From contig VWZW01001241.1 of assembly GCA_013397115.1 (NCBI GenBank), positions 428,129-492,128 of the forward strand: a stretch of 64,000 bases of DNA, in the 5' to 3' direction. This DNA comes from Edolisoma coerulescens. Taxonomy: Eukaryota > Chordata > Aves > Passeriformes > Campephagidae. Shown here piece by piece: positions 48,011-61,226 of this stretch. Every line of letters starts with the position of its first letter. Within the stretch, counting starts at the first letter, position 1. The notes under the pieces were generated by a model. The model did no database searches, was not told the origin of the DNA, and saw only the letters and a program-made list of their open reading frames with translations. A program made the position numbers and the translations under genes.

Positions 48011-48311
48011 CGCGCTGCCCACACCGGCCACGCAGTGGTTGTGCCCTGCTTCAGCCCTGGGTGCTCCGAATCACTTCCCACCCCAAAACAATGCAGCTCT
48101 CCGTCCCTGGTAATCTTCCCTCGAGCCTTGTGTGTGTCAATAACCTATTGCACGGACATCACCAGATCTTAAAAGGTGTTTCCACCACAACCTTTTTAAG
48201 TCTCATTGCTATCTCTCCTGTGTGCTACAGCCAGCTAGAACCATATAGGAAACCCCATTAATTCACCTCATTAAAGTGTATAAATATCTAAAGTGGGGGT
48301 GCCAAGAAGAT

Positions 48312-48616
48312 GCAACAAGGCTTTTCTCAGTGGTGCCAATCACTAGCATGAAGAGGCAGAAGCTGATGTACAGGAAGTTCCACCTGAACACGGGGAAGAA
48401 CTTCTTACTGTGCAGGTAAACTGCACTGTACAGATTGTCAACTGGAACAGGTTGCCCAGAGAGGTTGTGGAGTCTCCCTCACTGGAGATACTCAAGAACC
48501 ATCTGGACACAATCCTGCACAATGTGCTCAGGGATGACCCTCCTAAAACAAGGAGATTGGACCAGATGACCCAGCGTGGTCCCTTCCAACCTGACTCATT
48601 CTGTGACTCTGTGAAT
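48312..48616 (+). mobile_element. CR1 LINE 3' fragment
   Basis: Landmarks: 'GGAAGTTCCACCTGAACAC', 'GGAACAGGTTGCCCAGAGAG', 'CACTGGAGATACTCAAGAAC', 'GGTCCCTTCCAACCTGACTC', and a TTCTGTGACTCTGTG tail. Confidence 0.95.
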
Positions 48617-50584
48617 TACACTCAGTGCTGTCCTGCTTTCACGCAGCTGGCCAAAAACTAGGAGCTTCCTGTTGATGTGTCTCAGGGATGCAGACCAAGG
48701 CAATAGTCCGTTCTGTCATGACATTAAAGGGGACTGTGCAGTGAAGCACGCTCGCTAAGTAAGAGCAAATACTCCAAAAGTGTGTGTAACAAGGAGCAGG
48801 TGCTGCCTGGCGTCCCATACACCTGCAGCCAGTGTCATAGGCAGATCATTTTGACGTGTCAATCTGAAAAGCACGACTGAAACAGCCTCCCCTGGGGCCC
48901 CTACCCCAGATATCTGAAAGTTGCCCTGTATTTGATAATCTCATCTTTCTGTGTGTGGTTTCACATCTGCATCCTTCCAAATGGTAGCACTGCTGTAAGG
49001 CTTGAAGTAGAGGACAGCACACACACAGGGAGGAAATGGCATTTTCTGAGTAACTCTTTTTTCTTCTGGAAACTGTAATATGGAAATTGAGATAGTAGGG
49101 GGGGGTGTTGTAAGACTTGCTACTTTTGCAGGGCTGAGTTTACCATTGCACTTCCAATGACTCCTTGCATTCCTTCAACAGGTCAAAACCTCTGCCAAAG
49201 TTCCACGCCTTCATTTCAGGAAGTCAGTCATCATCCTCCATCCTCTCAGGATTCTCTGTGTCCTCCTTCTCCCACACTATCCCTTTCTTCTGCACCTATG
49301 CCAGCAGCTCTAGTCACAATTTTCTCCCTGTGCTACCACCTGTTCTGTCAAGAAGGGTTTCCTGCCTTTTTCCCCATACTATTTGCATTATCTCACTACA
49401 GATCCCCATTATGGTGCTCTTGGTCATTACCAAGGACCAGCAACCATCTCTTTCCCTCCCACCTCCACAGCAGAGCTCTGTCCTATTCTGTCCTCTCTCC
49501 CAGCCTCACTCCAGTCCTGCCTGAACAGCTTAGCTTCAGTTCCCTTGTTCTTCTGCCTCTCTTCTGACTTCTGTTTGGGCTAGGTGGTCTTTGGGTGTGT
49601 CTGCCACTCCTAGTCCAAGTTCCCCAGTCCCCCCCTAGCTAGGATTTGTGTCCATACAGTGCTCAGACTTCTCTTTACTGAGAGACAAGGCAGGAGCATC
49701 ATTGTGCTGGGAGGCAGACGGGTGGTATCTGCAAGTTGTTTGATCTGTAGCCAACTGCAGAGGTGTTAAAAAGCTGTGGTTGGACTCGACGTGTGCCAGG
49801 CATCCGATGTGTGTTCCCTACTTATTTTTCTTTTTGGTTTTCAGGAGCCTCTCCCCCAAATGAATATCTGCCTGCTTTTTATAGACAATTAAAAGGTATG
49901 ATGTAACTAACTTGTTCCACTACTTGAAAGAACGTACATGCAAAAATTGCTATCCAACACAAAAAGTGCCCTAGGGAGGCAGGGCAAAGGATCACTGTGG
50001 CAGAAATGCACAGAGATAAATGGATCGTGATCCATCATCATATTCAGCATTCAGAGAACAAAGACATATCCCAAAGCCTTTCACAGCTAAGTAGAAGACA
50101 GAGGAGAGCAGATGGAGACATGGGGAAAAAAGAGTAAACTAGTCACCACATAGCTTATTTTTACATTACATTCAATGTATTTTATCCTTCTCCCAATTTT
50201 TTCAATAAGCCACAGTCTTTGCGCATGACTGAATTGTTAATATTTGTCTAAGGAGGTCTATAAATTTTGACAGATGGGTAGCGGGCAGTTGGGGCTTCTG
50301 GCATCCAGGAAGGTGTAGGAGGTGGCTTTGGTTTTTGGCAGTTGGGACACTGAAAGTCTCAGTATTTGGGAAGGGATTCTCTTCCACATCCTGGCTGAAG
50401 GACTGTTCCTTCCATTTGCGCAACCAGTAATAAACAGGCATCTCAGCAATCCTGTGTAACATGCAGGTATCCTAATGTTTTTCTCCCTGGGCAGGGTTTG
50501 GTGTTTGGCTTGGGTTTTTTTTAAAAACCTCTTCTTAGCCAGGAAAATCTTTGTTTATGTACTTGCACACAAGTACAAGAACGA

Positions 50585-50976
50585 CTGAGGGAGTGAGAGA
50601 GTGGGGGTTGTTTAGCCTGTAGAAGAGGCTCAGAGGTAACCCTCTCATCCCTACAACCCCCTGAAAGGAGGGAGTAGCCAGGTGGGGGTCGGCCTCTTCT
50701 TCCAGGTAACAAGCAACAGGACGAGAGGACATAGCCTCAGGCTGTGTTAAGGGAAGTTTAGGTTGGACTTCAGGAGGAATTTCTTCACAATTAAGGTGAT
50801 TAGACATTGGAATGGGCTGCCCAGGGAGGTGGTGGAGCCAATGTCCCTGGAAGTGTTTAAGGAAAGACTGGATGTGGCACTCAGTGCCATGGTTTAATTG
50901 CTATGGTGGTGTTCAGTCAAAGGTTGGACTCGATGTTCTCAGATGTCTTTTCCAATCTCATAGATTGTGATTCTGT
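50585..50976 (+). mobile_element. CR1 LINE 3' fragment of a second subfamily
   Basis: Landmarks: 'AGCCAGGTGGGGGTCGGCCT', 'CAGGACGAGAGGACATAGCC', 'GGGCTGCCCAGGGAGGTGGT', 'GGTTGGACTCGATGTTCTCA', with a 3' end at TGTGATTCTG. The interior differs from the copy at 48312. Confidence 0.95.
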
Positions 50977-51389
50977 ACATACGTATGTAAAAATGTACTG
51001 GCTGCTCGTGTTGTGTATCTTGAATAATTTATTGGGGTACTCTATGGAAATGACATACCTATGCGTGTAATGATGCATTTTACACAATCAAAAGGCCAAA
51101 ACTGGTGGTTTAAAACTCAGCGCTTCAACTACGTTTAGATTTTTTACACAATTACTAGCGTTTAGGATCCTGACTACAAGAAAGCCAGTGTACCTGGTAT
51201 CTCCACCAGTGCCAACCGCACCTGCTGGGAGCTCCAAAGTTTCAAAGGTTGGACAATCGTCGAGGGACGTGTTTGCTGGCCCAGCCTCGGACACACAGGA
51301 AGGAAACACACAGGAAGGCACACACTGTCTCCAGCCGCCGCTGCCCGTCTCTGCAGCACGAATCCTCATGTGACAGGCTCTTATCTCCC

Positions 51390-52050
51390 CGTACAAACCT
51401 CCTCCCGGCTCCCTCACCCTGACGGCGAAGCGGGAATTCTCCAGCAGCCGCCCCCGCACGCCGCCCTCACACCAGGCAGCTCCCGCCGCCGCTGCCACGC
51501 CCTTCCTCCGCCCCACCGGGGACACCCCCGGCTGTCTCGGTCCCGCTCCCGCTGGGCTCTCGGGCCACCTTAAGAGCGCGCAGAGCCCCCGCACGCAGCG
51601 GCCGGGCGGCTCCTCCCCGCCCCGTGTCGCATCCAGCCAGGGAACGTGTGGCGGGNNNNNNNNNNNNNNNNNNNNNNNNNNNNNNNNNNNNNNNNNNNNN
51701 NNNNNNNNNNNNNNNNNNNNNNNNNNNNNNNNNNNNNNNNNNNNNNNNNNNNNNNNNNNNNNNNNNNNNNNNNNNNNNNNNNNNNNNNNNNNNNNNNNNN
51801 NNNNNNNNNNNNNNNNNNNNNNNNNNNNNNNNNNNNNNNNNNNNNNNNNNNNNNNNNNNNNNCTGACCCGCCCCGCGGCCGCGGGCGGTGGCTCCCCCTC
51901 CCGCCTCCGTCCGGCGCATGCGCGCGGTCCGGGACGTCACGGCGCGGGCGGGGCTGTCCCCCGTGTCGGGGGCACGTGGGAGAGGCGCCCGCAAAATGGC
52001 AGCGGGGGGTCCATGTTGTGTGTGAGGGCAGCGCCCCGCCGGCGTCGCCT
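51390..52050. promoter_or_regulatory. CpG island with NRF1, CRE and E-box motifs, interrupted by a gap
   Basis: GC- and CpG-rich on both sides of a run of N. To the right of the gap are GCGCATGCGC (NRF1, about 51915), GACGTCAC (CRE, about 51933) and CACGTG (E-box, about 51973): a TATA-less housekeeping-type set. To the left, the minus strand has CGTCAGG followed by GTGAGG (exon end 51418), a donor that could serve an upstream FOXJ2 exon. To the right, no plus-strand gene is recognised inside the window. A bidirectional promoter is possible. Confidence 0.6.
51656..51862. other. Assembly gap (207 N)
   Basis: A run of N in the middle of a CpG island, typical of GC-related sequencing loss. Frames that read across it are artefacts. 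Confidence 0.99.
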
Positions 52051-52066
52051 GCTGCCGCTCTGGGTG

Positions 52067-52316
52067 GGATCTCTTGGGTTGGAAAAGACCTCAGAGATCA
52101 CCGAGTTCAACTGTGACCGAACACCACCATGGCAATAGACCATAGCCCTGAGTGCCACGTCCAGTGTTCTTTAAACGCCCCCGGGGATGGTGACTCCACC
52201 ACCTCTAAGGGCAGTCCATCCCAATGTCAAATCACCCTTTCTGTGAAATAATTCCTCCTAATGCCCAACCTAAACCTCCCCTGGCACAGTTCAGGACTAT
52301 GTCCTCTCATCTTTGA
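52067..52316 (-). mobile_element. CR1 LINE 3' fragment
   Basis: Reverse-complement landmarks on the plus strand: TTGGGTTGGAAAAGACCTCA, 'CCATAGCCCTGAGTGCCACG', 'GGATGGTGACTCCACCACCT' and 'CCTAATGCCCAACCTAAACC'. It abuts the right edge of the CpG island. Confidence 0.95.
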
Positions 52317-55300
52317 AGTCTTTAAATTTAATTTAGTCATTTGCACAGCAGGTGTGACAGAATTCATGGTGAGGAAGTGTGTCCCCTTCCCACGCACTGC
52401 ACTCAGACTCCCAGCAGTGGGGTGTGTTCTGTCTCTTACAGCCATTCCCTGCCTGAGGAGTGCCAGCACAACCCAAACCAGCTGTACTCCAGAGGCTTTA
52501 GTCACTGGGGAAGACAGTGGAATATTTTGGGTGGACAGAAGCCCCTCTGTCTCTTGCTACCCACAAAAGTGGTTTCCACATGGACTGTCGTGTATCTTCC
52601 ATGGGCCCACCTCTGCTTTCAAATAGGACCTGCAACAGTACTGACTCTCCCTGAAGTCCTCAGAAGCCCAAGACAGGGACATTGGCCGTGCTTCCAATAC
52701 AGAGAGGCTTTGTTGAAAACGAGGAAAGTCCCAGTGTTCATTTCTTAGGGACTGAACGCTGGGTCTTTGTTTCCTCCAAGACTCAGTGCAGGCTCCATGC
52801 CATCCCACGTAGCTGTGATAGTCACTTTTCAGGCTGCAGCTGCACTTTAATGTGCTTTGAAGCAGGTAGTTCTGTGAATTGCAGAACCAACAAAGCCTGG
52901 TTTTGGTCTCGTAATTGGATTCTTTGATGACTGACAAGGCACAAGTTCTAACTGAAGCTTTTCCCCTAATTGGTGCATTTGTAATGTCTCTTTTCATTCT
53001 GGTTCTCTTAAGCCTTTTAAATCTCTAGTTTGTACTGTGACCTTTCCCTCTGCAAGGACAAAAATAAAGTCTGTCTCCTGTATTTGGTCTCTTATTTTCA
53101 TGAACCCTACATGAGTTCTTGGTATTTTAGATCTCTGCAAGGGACCTTCATTCTTCTCATGGCTTTTTAGCAGAGGTTTAAACCTGGCTCACCTGCTTTT
53201 CCCTTGATCTTTCAGACAGGCATAGTGGCTGTAGGTAGGCACGGGAACAGAGTAGGGCTCATTCCCAAGGATCATAAGCAGAGGGAGACTGCTCTTTCTG
53301 TGTCCTGAGGTCAAATGCCCTGTTTGGAAGAGAGATGTGCCAGTGTATCCTAGGCAAATGCTCTTGTTATCCAGCTTTGGATAATTGGAGGTAATTGCTT
53401 TTTAATGCTTTTTTTTCCCCTGTGAAGCTTATCCTCTTTGTGTGAATGATTGATTAAATATTCACGGAGACAAAAATAGGTGGATTATAAACTCCAGTCT
53501 TTAGGACATTCAGGCGGTATATGGGAGATACCAGAGAGATACAAAACGACAAATACTTGCTGCACAATTCTTATCTGCATGTTCAGATTGTGGTATTTCT
53601 GACAGAGAGCAGTGCAGTGAGGCAGGAGTCAGGATACAGATCTGCCACAAACTGGGGAAAATATTTTAACCACAATGTTCTTGGTCTGCCCCAGCCATTC
53701 CTATGGGTTCCCTGTGGCCAAATTGTGCTGTGAATGGGCCTCTGGGAACAATGTCTTCTGGAACAGTTGGTGGGGGAAGATCATATGCAGGAGTCTTGTT
53801 CTGGAGCTTCCATTCAAACTGAAAAACCTGGAGGGTGAAGTCGAAGCTGTCAGAGTCTGCAAGTGCCTACATGATTCTAAGTAGTACTTAAATGCAAATT
53901 CCTGTGTGATCTCGGTGCTTGTAAGGATAGAGAGCAGGGGACCCCTGGGGAGGGGACTTCTGGCCATCACGATCTGGCAGACCAGGGTGTCGAGGTCTTC
54001 ACAAGAGTTTCCAGTGGCTTAGGGTCTGCTGTGCTCTATTCGAGCGGACTTGGGTGAGACAAAGGCGCTTTTTTAAGAAGAGAAAGGGGTGTCAGTAGAT
54101 GAATTTGTTCTGCTTACATTTTCAAGTCATGCTGTTTTTCCTTCAGTGTAAAACATCTGAAGAGTTTTCCATGAAAAAATTATTTCCATAATAATTGCAC
54201 TTTCCTGACTCAAAAGGTTTGCACAGTGTTACTACGTTAAGGATTGTGAAGTACTCACAAGGGAAACATTTCAGTCGTTGGACAGACGGACAAATTGATA
54301 TCGAAGATCAGATTATAGGGCCCCAAAGCTCACAGAGGTACTGTTACACATGTTGTATTACCACAGGCTCAATGAATACAAAGTACAGCAAAGTTATAAA
54401 GTGATTCTCTTCTAAAATGCCTACGTGAAGAAGTACCTTCTTACACAGCACGTAAGATTCTTAGGTGCATTTTGACTAATTTGACTTGATAGGCTGAAGT
54501 AATTTTTACTGGTTTTCTTGCTTGTTAGACCTCCAGAATAAAAATACCTTTGAGAGAAGAAGCTGGGTACTGCTCCTTCCTTTTGAATTGACAAAATTGT
54601 ATTCTAGGTTTTGGATGCTTATAGTGAACAAACCGAAAGATCAGTTGGTAGCTGTCCTTAAAGGAAAACCCTGTTTTGGGCATCAAAGTTTGGGTCTTCA
54701 TATTGGGCAGTGGTGCCAGGGAAGGAAAGCTGTGGACTCATTCCCAAGACTGGCAGCTAGGAAAGCTCTAGCTGTGTGTAAGTGTGGACAGAAGTTGCTT
54801 GAAACAGTAAATGAAGAACCACCTGAAGTCACTTTTCAAAGAGCCAGTACACTTCACAGGCGCTGAAGCACAGTGAGTCTGATTAACAGCTTGTCTGCCA
54901 CTTCAAAAGCAGATGGTGTGAAAACGCAGACAGGATATAAAGTTTGATCGCAATAACTCAAACTAATGAGCAGTTCATGCCGGTGCGTTCTGACTGAGAA
55001 GCAGACATCAGAGTTAATAGTAAAAGATTAAAATCCTCAGAAGTGCTGGCGGGTACCTATGATATCAGCAATAATAATAGTCTTGGATGACAAGCATTCC
55101 CGTGGATCAAAAGGAAAACAGGATACCTGTGTGACTTAACTTATAATTTCAGAGTCATGCAAGAGGTTCTTCAAAATTTACAGTAGGGAGAAGCTTGAAT
55201 TTGCAGCATTTAGTAATTAGGAGGGAAGATAGAACAGGGAGTTGCAGAGCAAACAATGAAATGAATGAAAAGGATAAATGAGAATCTTCCTGGGTGTGAG

Positions 55301-55529
55301 AACTGGGAAGCTTGTGAAACAATTAGTGGATGTGTTGGATCAAGGGAGGTTAAAGAGAACAATTGAGAAAAACTTTGTTTTTTCACACACACTTTCAGTT
55401 TTGAGGCTTTTGTATTCCTGTCCTTGCGTGCATTCTGGTTTTTACTATGAAGCAGCTTTCAAAGATTGAGAGTTCACAATGAGAAATATTGGACCAAACT
55501 AATAATTTTAAAACATAATATGGTATACC

Positions 55530-57190
55530 TCCAAGAATTCTGGAGAACTTCAAGTGAGAAGTAGTGGGGCATCTTGGCTTCTTGGATTAGGAAAATATGT
55601 GGTCTCTCCTAGAAAGCTGCCGTGGTACCAGGGCTTCAGAGAACACAACACAGACTGTACCCACAATTTTAGAAAAGGTGCTAGGGATGAATCAGGGAAG
55701 TAGAATAGTGAAGCTTTTATCTGTTTCTTGAAAGCTGGTTGGAATGGTAATTAAAAATATGTCAAAACACCTGGAAGATGCTGATAACTGAGATTAATTC
55801 TTTAAGCAAAGAGTATCTCATAAATCCTCTTCTCAGTTTTCGGGATGTGTCAACAAAGAAGTTAATAAAAGAGAAACATTTAATCTGATATGTTTAGATT
55901 TTTAAAAGGCCTTTGAGACTGCTCCACAAAGGCAGAATCTTGATAGGGGAAAAAAGGGATTACTAATGGAAGTCACTTTGGGGCCTTATCTTGTTTCATA
56001 TTTGAATTCATGGCCTTGGCATAAATAAAAAGAGTATTTGGATGAATTTGCTGATGGCACAAGGACAGAATGATCAGGATATTTTAAATGAATACTGAAA
56101 GATGGATGAAATGAAATCTTGGATGAGATTTGAGTATGCAAAATTTACTACCATGGATATAGGGACTAATAACTTTTGTTCCTGGGAACTCATCAACTGG
56201 AAATGAGAGAGAAGGAGAAAAAAGGATCTTTTGAGTATTAGCTGGTCACACACCATGAACTGCTAAAAGGTAGATGGTATACAGAAAAGTATCAAGAGAA
56301 TATTCTACGTAAAAGATCTCACAGAGAATATTGTGAATAATTCTGATCATTCATTCTCAATAAAGATTGATTCAAATGGAAACAGGTGTAATAATGGCTT
56401 TTAGGATCTTCTGGAAAATGAAGATCCTACCACCAGAACTTTGGTTTAAAAACTTTGCCTAGTAAGTGAAGGCTGGGATCTGATGGCTGTCTTCACAAGA
56501 GACACACTTGATGGTAATCAACACATAGGAGAAGGAGCTTTTAATTGGGAGGATGCTACAAATTTAAGGACAAATACATTGCCCAAACTGAGGATGAACA
56601 GTAGGGAAAAAATTCCAGAGTTAATTAAGGACTTTCTAAAATGTCCTTTCCTAAGATGACCCATACAGGGAAGGTGACTGGGCAGCACAACAGTATTTGA
56701 AATTCAGTCTCAACAGTGCAGTTGCAAGGGCTGATGTTTCCCTTGTGGGGTTTAAATTAACCCTATAATAATCATAGGCATGAGATTTCATCACCATTGT
56801 GGACAATGTTGTATGAATGCTCTGGAGACGATACAGAAATCTGTCCTCAAACAGGAGACTTCAGGAAATGGTGACATGAGTGACTAAGGCATGTAAAAAC
56901 TATGAGACACTGAAAAAACTGAGATTGCTATTTTGAAAAGGAGAGATACAAAAGTAAACAGATAGTTTATAAAATAATTGCTATAGTAGGAAAAGTAGAC
57001 TTAACTTCTGTTCTGCCTGTATCATATATGTGAGAACAAACGGACCATTCAAGGAAACTGGGAAGTGAAAATTGGGAAGCACTTTTCCATATCATGACGT
57101 TACAGTGGAGAATTCATCGCTGAAGGAAGTGGTTGAGCCAAATGCTTCACTAGCTTTCAGAAAAGCCTGGAAATTTATATAGCTCTCATG
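55530..57190 (+). mobile_element. Ancient CR1/L3-type LINE relic
   Basis: Sense-strand landmarks in order: 'CCCACAATTTTAGAAAAGGT' and GCTAGGGATGA (near 55660), 'TTTAGATTTTTAAAAGGCCT' plus TTGAGACTGCTCC (LDF-KAFET type, near 55900), 'GATGAATTTGCTGATGGCAC' (FADD type, near 56045), 'TGGAAACAGGTGTAATAATG' (near 56380) and 'GAAGGAAGTGGTTGAGCCAA' (near 57122). It is heavily diverged, frame-broken, and contains non-matching inserts. The edges are approximate. Confidence 0.65.
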
Positions 57191-60100
57191 AGTGTCTAGT
57201 GTTGTCATCAGTGACAATACCATTGGGGCAGGAGTATTTGCTAGGGTTATGTCCCCACAATCTGTTGAGAGGTTCTGAGGGGGAACATCCTGGCTACAGA
57301 TGCCAAATTGTCTGTTAGGTGACTGATGCCCAGGAGAGACAATAGCAAAGAAGGTCCCAAGGATGTGTGAGTCACACTGAAACATAACTGAATTTAAAAT
57401 GAAGATACAGAGCTCAAGAAGGGGACTGACTAATGTTTCCTTTCATGGACAGTCATCTGCTGTCCTACGCTTTCACTCAGCCCGAGGTGGAAATGGGAAA
57501 AGGAAACAGCCATTTAACTCTAATTTAATTCACTTTCTTGTCTGAACTATTCAAGCTTTCTGATCAGTCCACATTTGAAAGCACAACATATTCCTTCAAG
57601 TGGTGTTTACCATTGACCAGACATGATCCTAATTAGTTGCAGGGTTTCTTGACAGTATTGCTAATTATGTTCTAAGGTTGTTGGTTTATAGGAGTAGCCA
57701 GGATCAGATGCCCTTCTGTCCAAGGAATGAGGAACTGGGACAACTGTGTTCCTGTGCATAATCAGAAGATTTTTGTCTCAAATGTTTGAGGAAACACAGA
57801 AAGAATAGAAGGGGGGAAAACTATTTATAAAGGCTTTTGTGAGGTTTTCAGTGCATTTCTGAATGGCTGCTGTCTCAAAAATACTGTCCCCTTCTTAAGG
57901 AGTCTGTGTCGGAAAGAGAGATTACTTGATACCTGGTAACAAACTGGTAGGAAACATTTGTAGGGTCCCTAAACACCAGGCTTGGTTCAATCTGTGGGCT
58001 TTGAGATCTTAATGTGACTCATTCTTAGTCCTTCTTAAAAATTGGTATGAGCCAGTAGTTCTGCTCTGGGTTGCTTAAAATGGCATTGCTGAGGTTGTGG
58101 CATGCAGTTGGGGATGATGCAAAATGTTCAAAGGTAAGTTAGTCTGCAGCCTCTGGAAAAGTTACTGTCAGCAAGATGAGTAGCCATGTACCCAAAATGA
58201 CCAGCTCTGGCCTGGAAGACTAGTTTGCCATTTGTATCCTATTGGATTTAGAACACCTATTCTTTCCCGACTCCATCTTTGTATTGATTTTTGCCATATG
58301 CAAGCCAGTAGGTCAGGGATGCAATGCAAGAGGTATTTCCCAGTATTTCCTCTTCAGTTCTTGGTAGGCAGCTTTAAGATTTAAGGAAGCTCTCCTTTCC
58401 ACCTGTGAAAGAACGTGGAGATCTGTTGATGAAGCTCTGGGAACAAGGAACCCTATGTTAAGCACTCAGAGTAACCTGGCTTTGTTTCAAACCAGCATTG
58501 CCTTTGGTTCTTTTAGGGAGACTTCATGTCTGGAATCAAATCAATGGGAGTTGTGGGGAAGAGCACAAATGTTGTGGAGCAATGCACTTGACCTATTAAC
58601 CAGTGCTTCCAGTAACCTGGATCCTCAAAACCAGCAACAAGCTCTAATTTTCTGAAGGCAAATAAAAAAAGAATAAATAAACTTGACTCTGTCATCATAG
58701 TGAATCAAACATTACATGTAGAGACACGTTAGTGAAAGATGGCTTTGAACCCAAACTGCATTAGTCTCTTGACCTAAATTATTTTGGTACAATGCACAGA
58801 CCTGAAGTAATTGGGCCGCATGAAAAGTGAACATAGTGTTGATAAATTGTCTCAATGCCCACTCAGAGAGTAAGGCTCACTCTGGCAATAGATTAAACTG
58901 CTTTGGTTTTGAGTCTGCTGGGCATGGAGTGGCCATACTGTTAAACTCTTATCCTCTCTAAGAGTCTGGCTGCAGGCAGACTTCCTTCTGGAGCATTCCT
59001 TCCCATGTGCTGACTTCTAAACTGTGTACAGAACTGTAAGGACAATTTCTAGTGGGCTGCTAACTAAACTTTAAACATCAAATTTTTGGTGGGGAACACT
59101 CCCAGCCACCATTTCTTTTACTAGTGCTGTTGTGTAACCAGCTAATCTCTTTCACAAAATAGTGTTCAATGACTGAAGATCTGTTCCTGGCCTAAATTGT
59201 AAAAAAACATTAGCATTCTCAATAAAATCCTGTGTCTATGAAGTTTCTAGAGGTTCCTGTGTCTTTCAGACCCATGTGATTCACTGCCACCATAGGGTGG
59301 TGGGATGGTGTTTCCTCATTTCGGAGCAGAGTGGTGGACTGACAGGTCGGTTGGGCTGCCTACATTTGTGGTGTGACTCTCGAGTGCCTGCCTCTGCTCT
59401 GTGGCCTGAGGTAACAGTTGGGAATGCACTGAACATGAAGATGAAACATGAAGCTGCAGAGAACTGGATGAGAAAATCACTGCCAGTTACAAGCCCTTCA
59501 AACACTCAACCTTCCTATCTTGAAAGTGGGTGTCAGAACTGATGCAGAGAATAAAAAAATAAATTAACTAAAGTGAAGGATGTTTGCACCAGGGCTTTTC
59601 CAATCAGCCCCTGTTGGAAGTGGGGCTGCTGCATTGCAGAATTCCTTTCTGGGACCATGCTGAGGGTCACAGTACTGCCAGATACCACAGAATCCTTCTG
59701 CTTTTGGTTTAATGTTGTGAGTGCAGCTTCTGCTCACTGCTGTCTCTTGGGATCTAAATAAAGGATTAAAAGCAATGCCTCAGCTTCTGCAGGGGAGGGC
59801 CTGTTTGGGCCCTCACCCACATCCTGTCTGGCGAGCAAGAGCAGACACAGGGGACTGGGTCAAAACCAACCTACAAGAAAGATGAATAGCACCGAAACAA
59901 CATCAGTGGCCATCACTGGTTTTGTGTGGCAAGGGAGGGTTCAGCTCTGAGCTGGGGCTAGTGAAGGAGCTGCTGCACTTCCTCAGATTATTTCACATGG
60001 AGCAGAAGCTGATGCTGGAGCACCAACATGGAGCTGGAGTGTGGCTGGCTGCTCCTGGGATATCATCAGCTAAGTTACTTGGGAGTGACAAGATGTCATG

Positions 60101-61051
60101 AGTCATCCTTGCCTGTGGGAACAACAGAGTGGGAAACTCTCTGTGGGCTCTCTGCCTGACTGGTAAAGGCAGTTTGTTGGAGTTTAGGCAACACAGTCAT
60201 GAAGGAGGTTGGGTGGTTCCAGCAGGCAGATGTGGCTGGGCTGGAGCAGGGAACAGGGGCAAGAGCAAGACTGGCATGAGGGAAGGTACAAAGGCAGGGC
60301 TAAGCATCAGTGGGAGCAACAACCAAAGCAGGATTACAATCAAATGCCATTAGGATGTCCTGCTTCTGCATTGTCCGTGCAATCCAATGGTTTGGTGCCC
60401 TCCTTAAAGGGGAAGGAAATTATTCTGTACCAGAGAGCAGTGAATTGACAAGAGGGTGAATTTGTGGCTACCTTCAGAAATGCTGGTGCTGCAGTGTAAG
60501 TCAGGCTCCAGCAGAAGCTGCAACAGTGCCCACAAAAGGAACGTGTCAGGGCAAACCATCTGATGAGAGAACTCTGCCTTTCATGAGGCCTCTGCCCCTA
60601 GGCCAGAGATGGGATGGGGCCCTGGGCTAGACAGAGAGGGAGTCTGAGGCTGGCTTCTGGTTCATATGTTCCTCGATAAGCAGGGGTGCAATCCTTTAAG
60701 GAGATTTCTGCATCAGCCAGATGGGGTTGGTAATTGTACATTCATTAACTGACCAACTGTGGATGATTCATTCAACAACTTTCAGAGGCAGAGGGAAGAT
60801 TTCTAATTTAGGGTGAGCTAAACTGCAGGGTTTGGAGGTTAGGAGAGTCCTGACTTCAGCACGTGGAGTAGTCAAGAAAATTGCCAGTGTTTAATTAAAA
60901 ACTGTGGAGAACATTTGCAATGGCAGGTATAGTCTGAAATCTAGATATCAAAACAAATCAAATCTAATCTAATAGCGTTAACATTCTCCCCTGTTCCCTT
61001 TTAAAGCGAGGAGATTTTGATGTGGCCCAAGTAAAGACCCGTGGAATAAAC

Positions 61052-61226
61052 AGAGTCACAGATTCATTTAGGTTGGAAAGGATCTCCAAAACTATCTGGT
61101 CCAACCTTTGACCGATCACCAGCTTGTCAACTAGACCATGGCACTAAGTGCCGAGTCCAGCCGTTTCTTTAACACCTCCAGGGATGGTGACTCCACCACC
61201 TCCCTGAGCAGCCCATTCCAATGGAG
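61052..61226 (-). mobile_element. CR1 LINE 3' fragment
   Basis: Reverse-complement landmarks: TTTAGGTTGGAAAGGATCTC, 'CATGGCACTAAGTGCCGAGT', 'CCAGGGATGGTGACTCCACC' and 'CAGCCCATTCCAATGG'. It resembles the copy at 52067. Confidence 0.95.

Larger units (their letters stand above)
48011..51389. other. Stretch between the two CpG islands; CR1 copies only
   Basis: Two sense CR1 fragments (48312 and 50585) and a pyrimidine-rich stretch at about 49180-49570. No exon is recognised. Confidence 0.6.

Noticed and set aside
47479..48261. 260-codon plus-strand frame in the CpG island (with a 166-codon minus-strand frame in its shadow)
   Set aside because: Composition effect: stops are rare in GC-rich DNA. 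The peptides are Arg/Pro/Gly/Ala-rich with no family resemblance and read through an unread base.
49157..49567. 136-codon Ser/Pro-rich plus-strand frame
   Set aside because: It is the translation of a pyrimidine-rich stretch; low complexity with no family signal.
51467..52116. Frames of up to 175 codons across the N run
   Set aside because: More than a third of each is unread sequence; they are artefacts of the gap in a CpG island.
54522..54866. 114-codon plus-strand frame between LINE relics
   Set aside because: No domain or known motif; it could be old LINE sequence but I saw no landmark.
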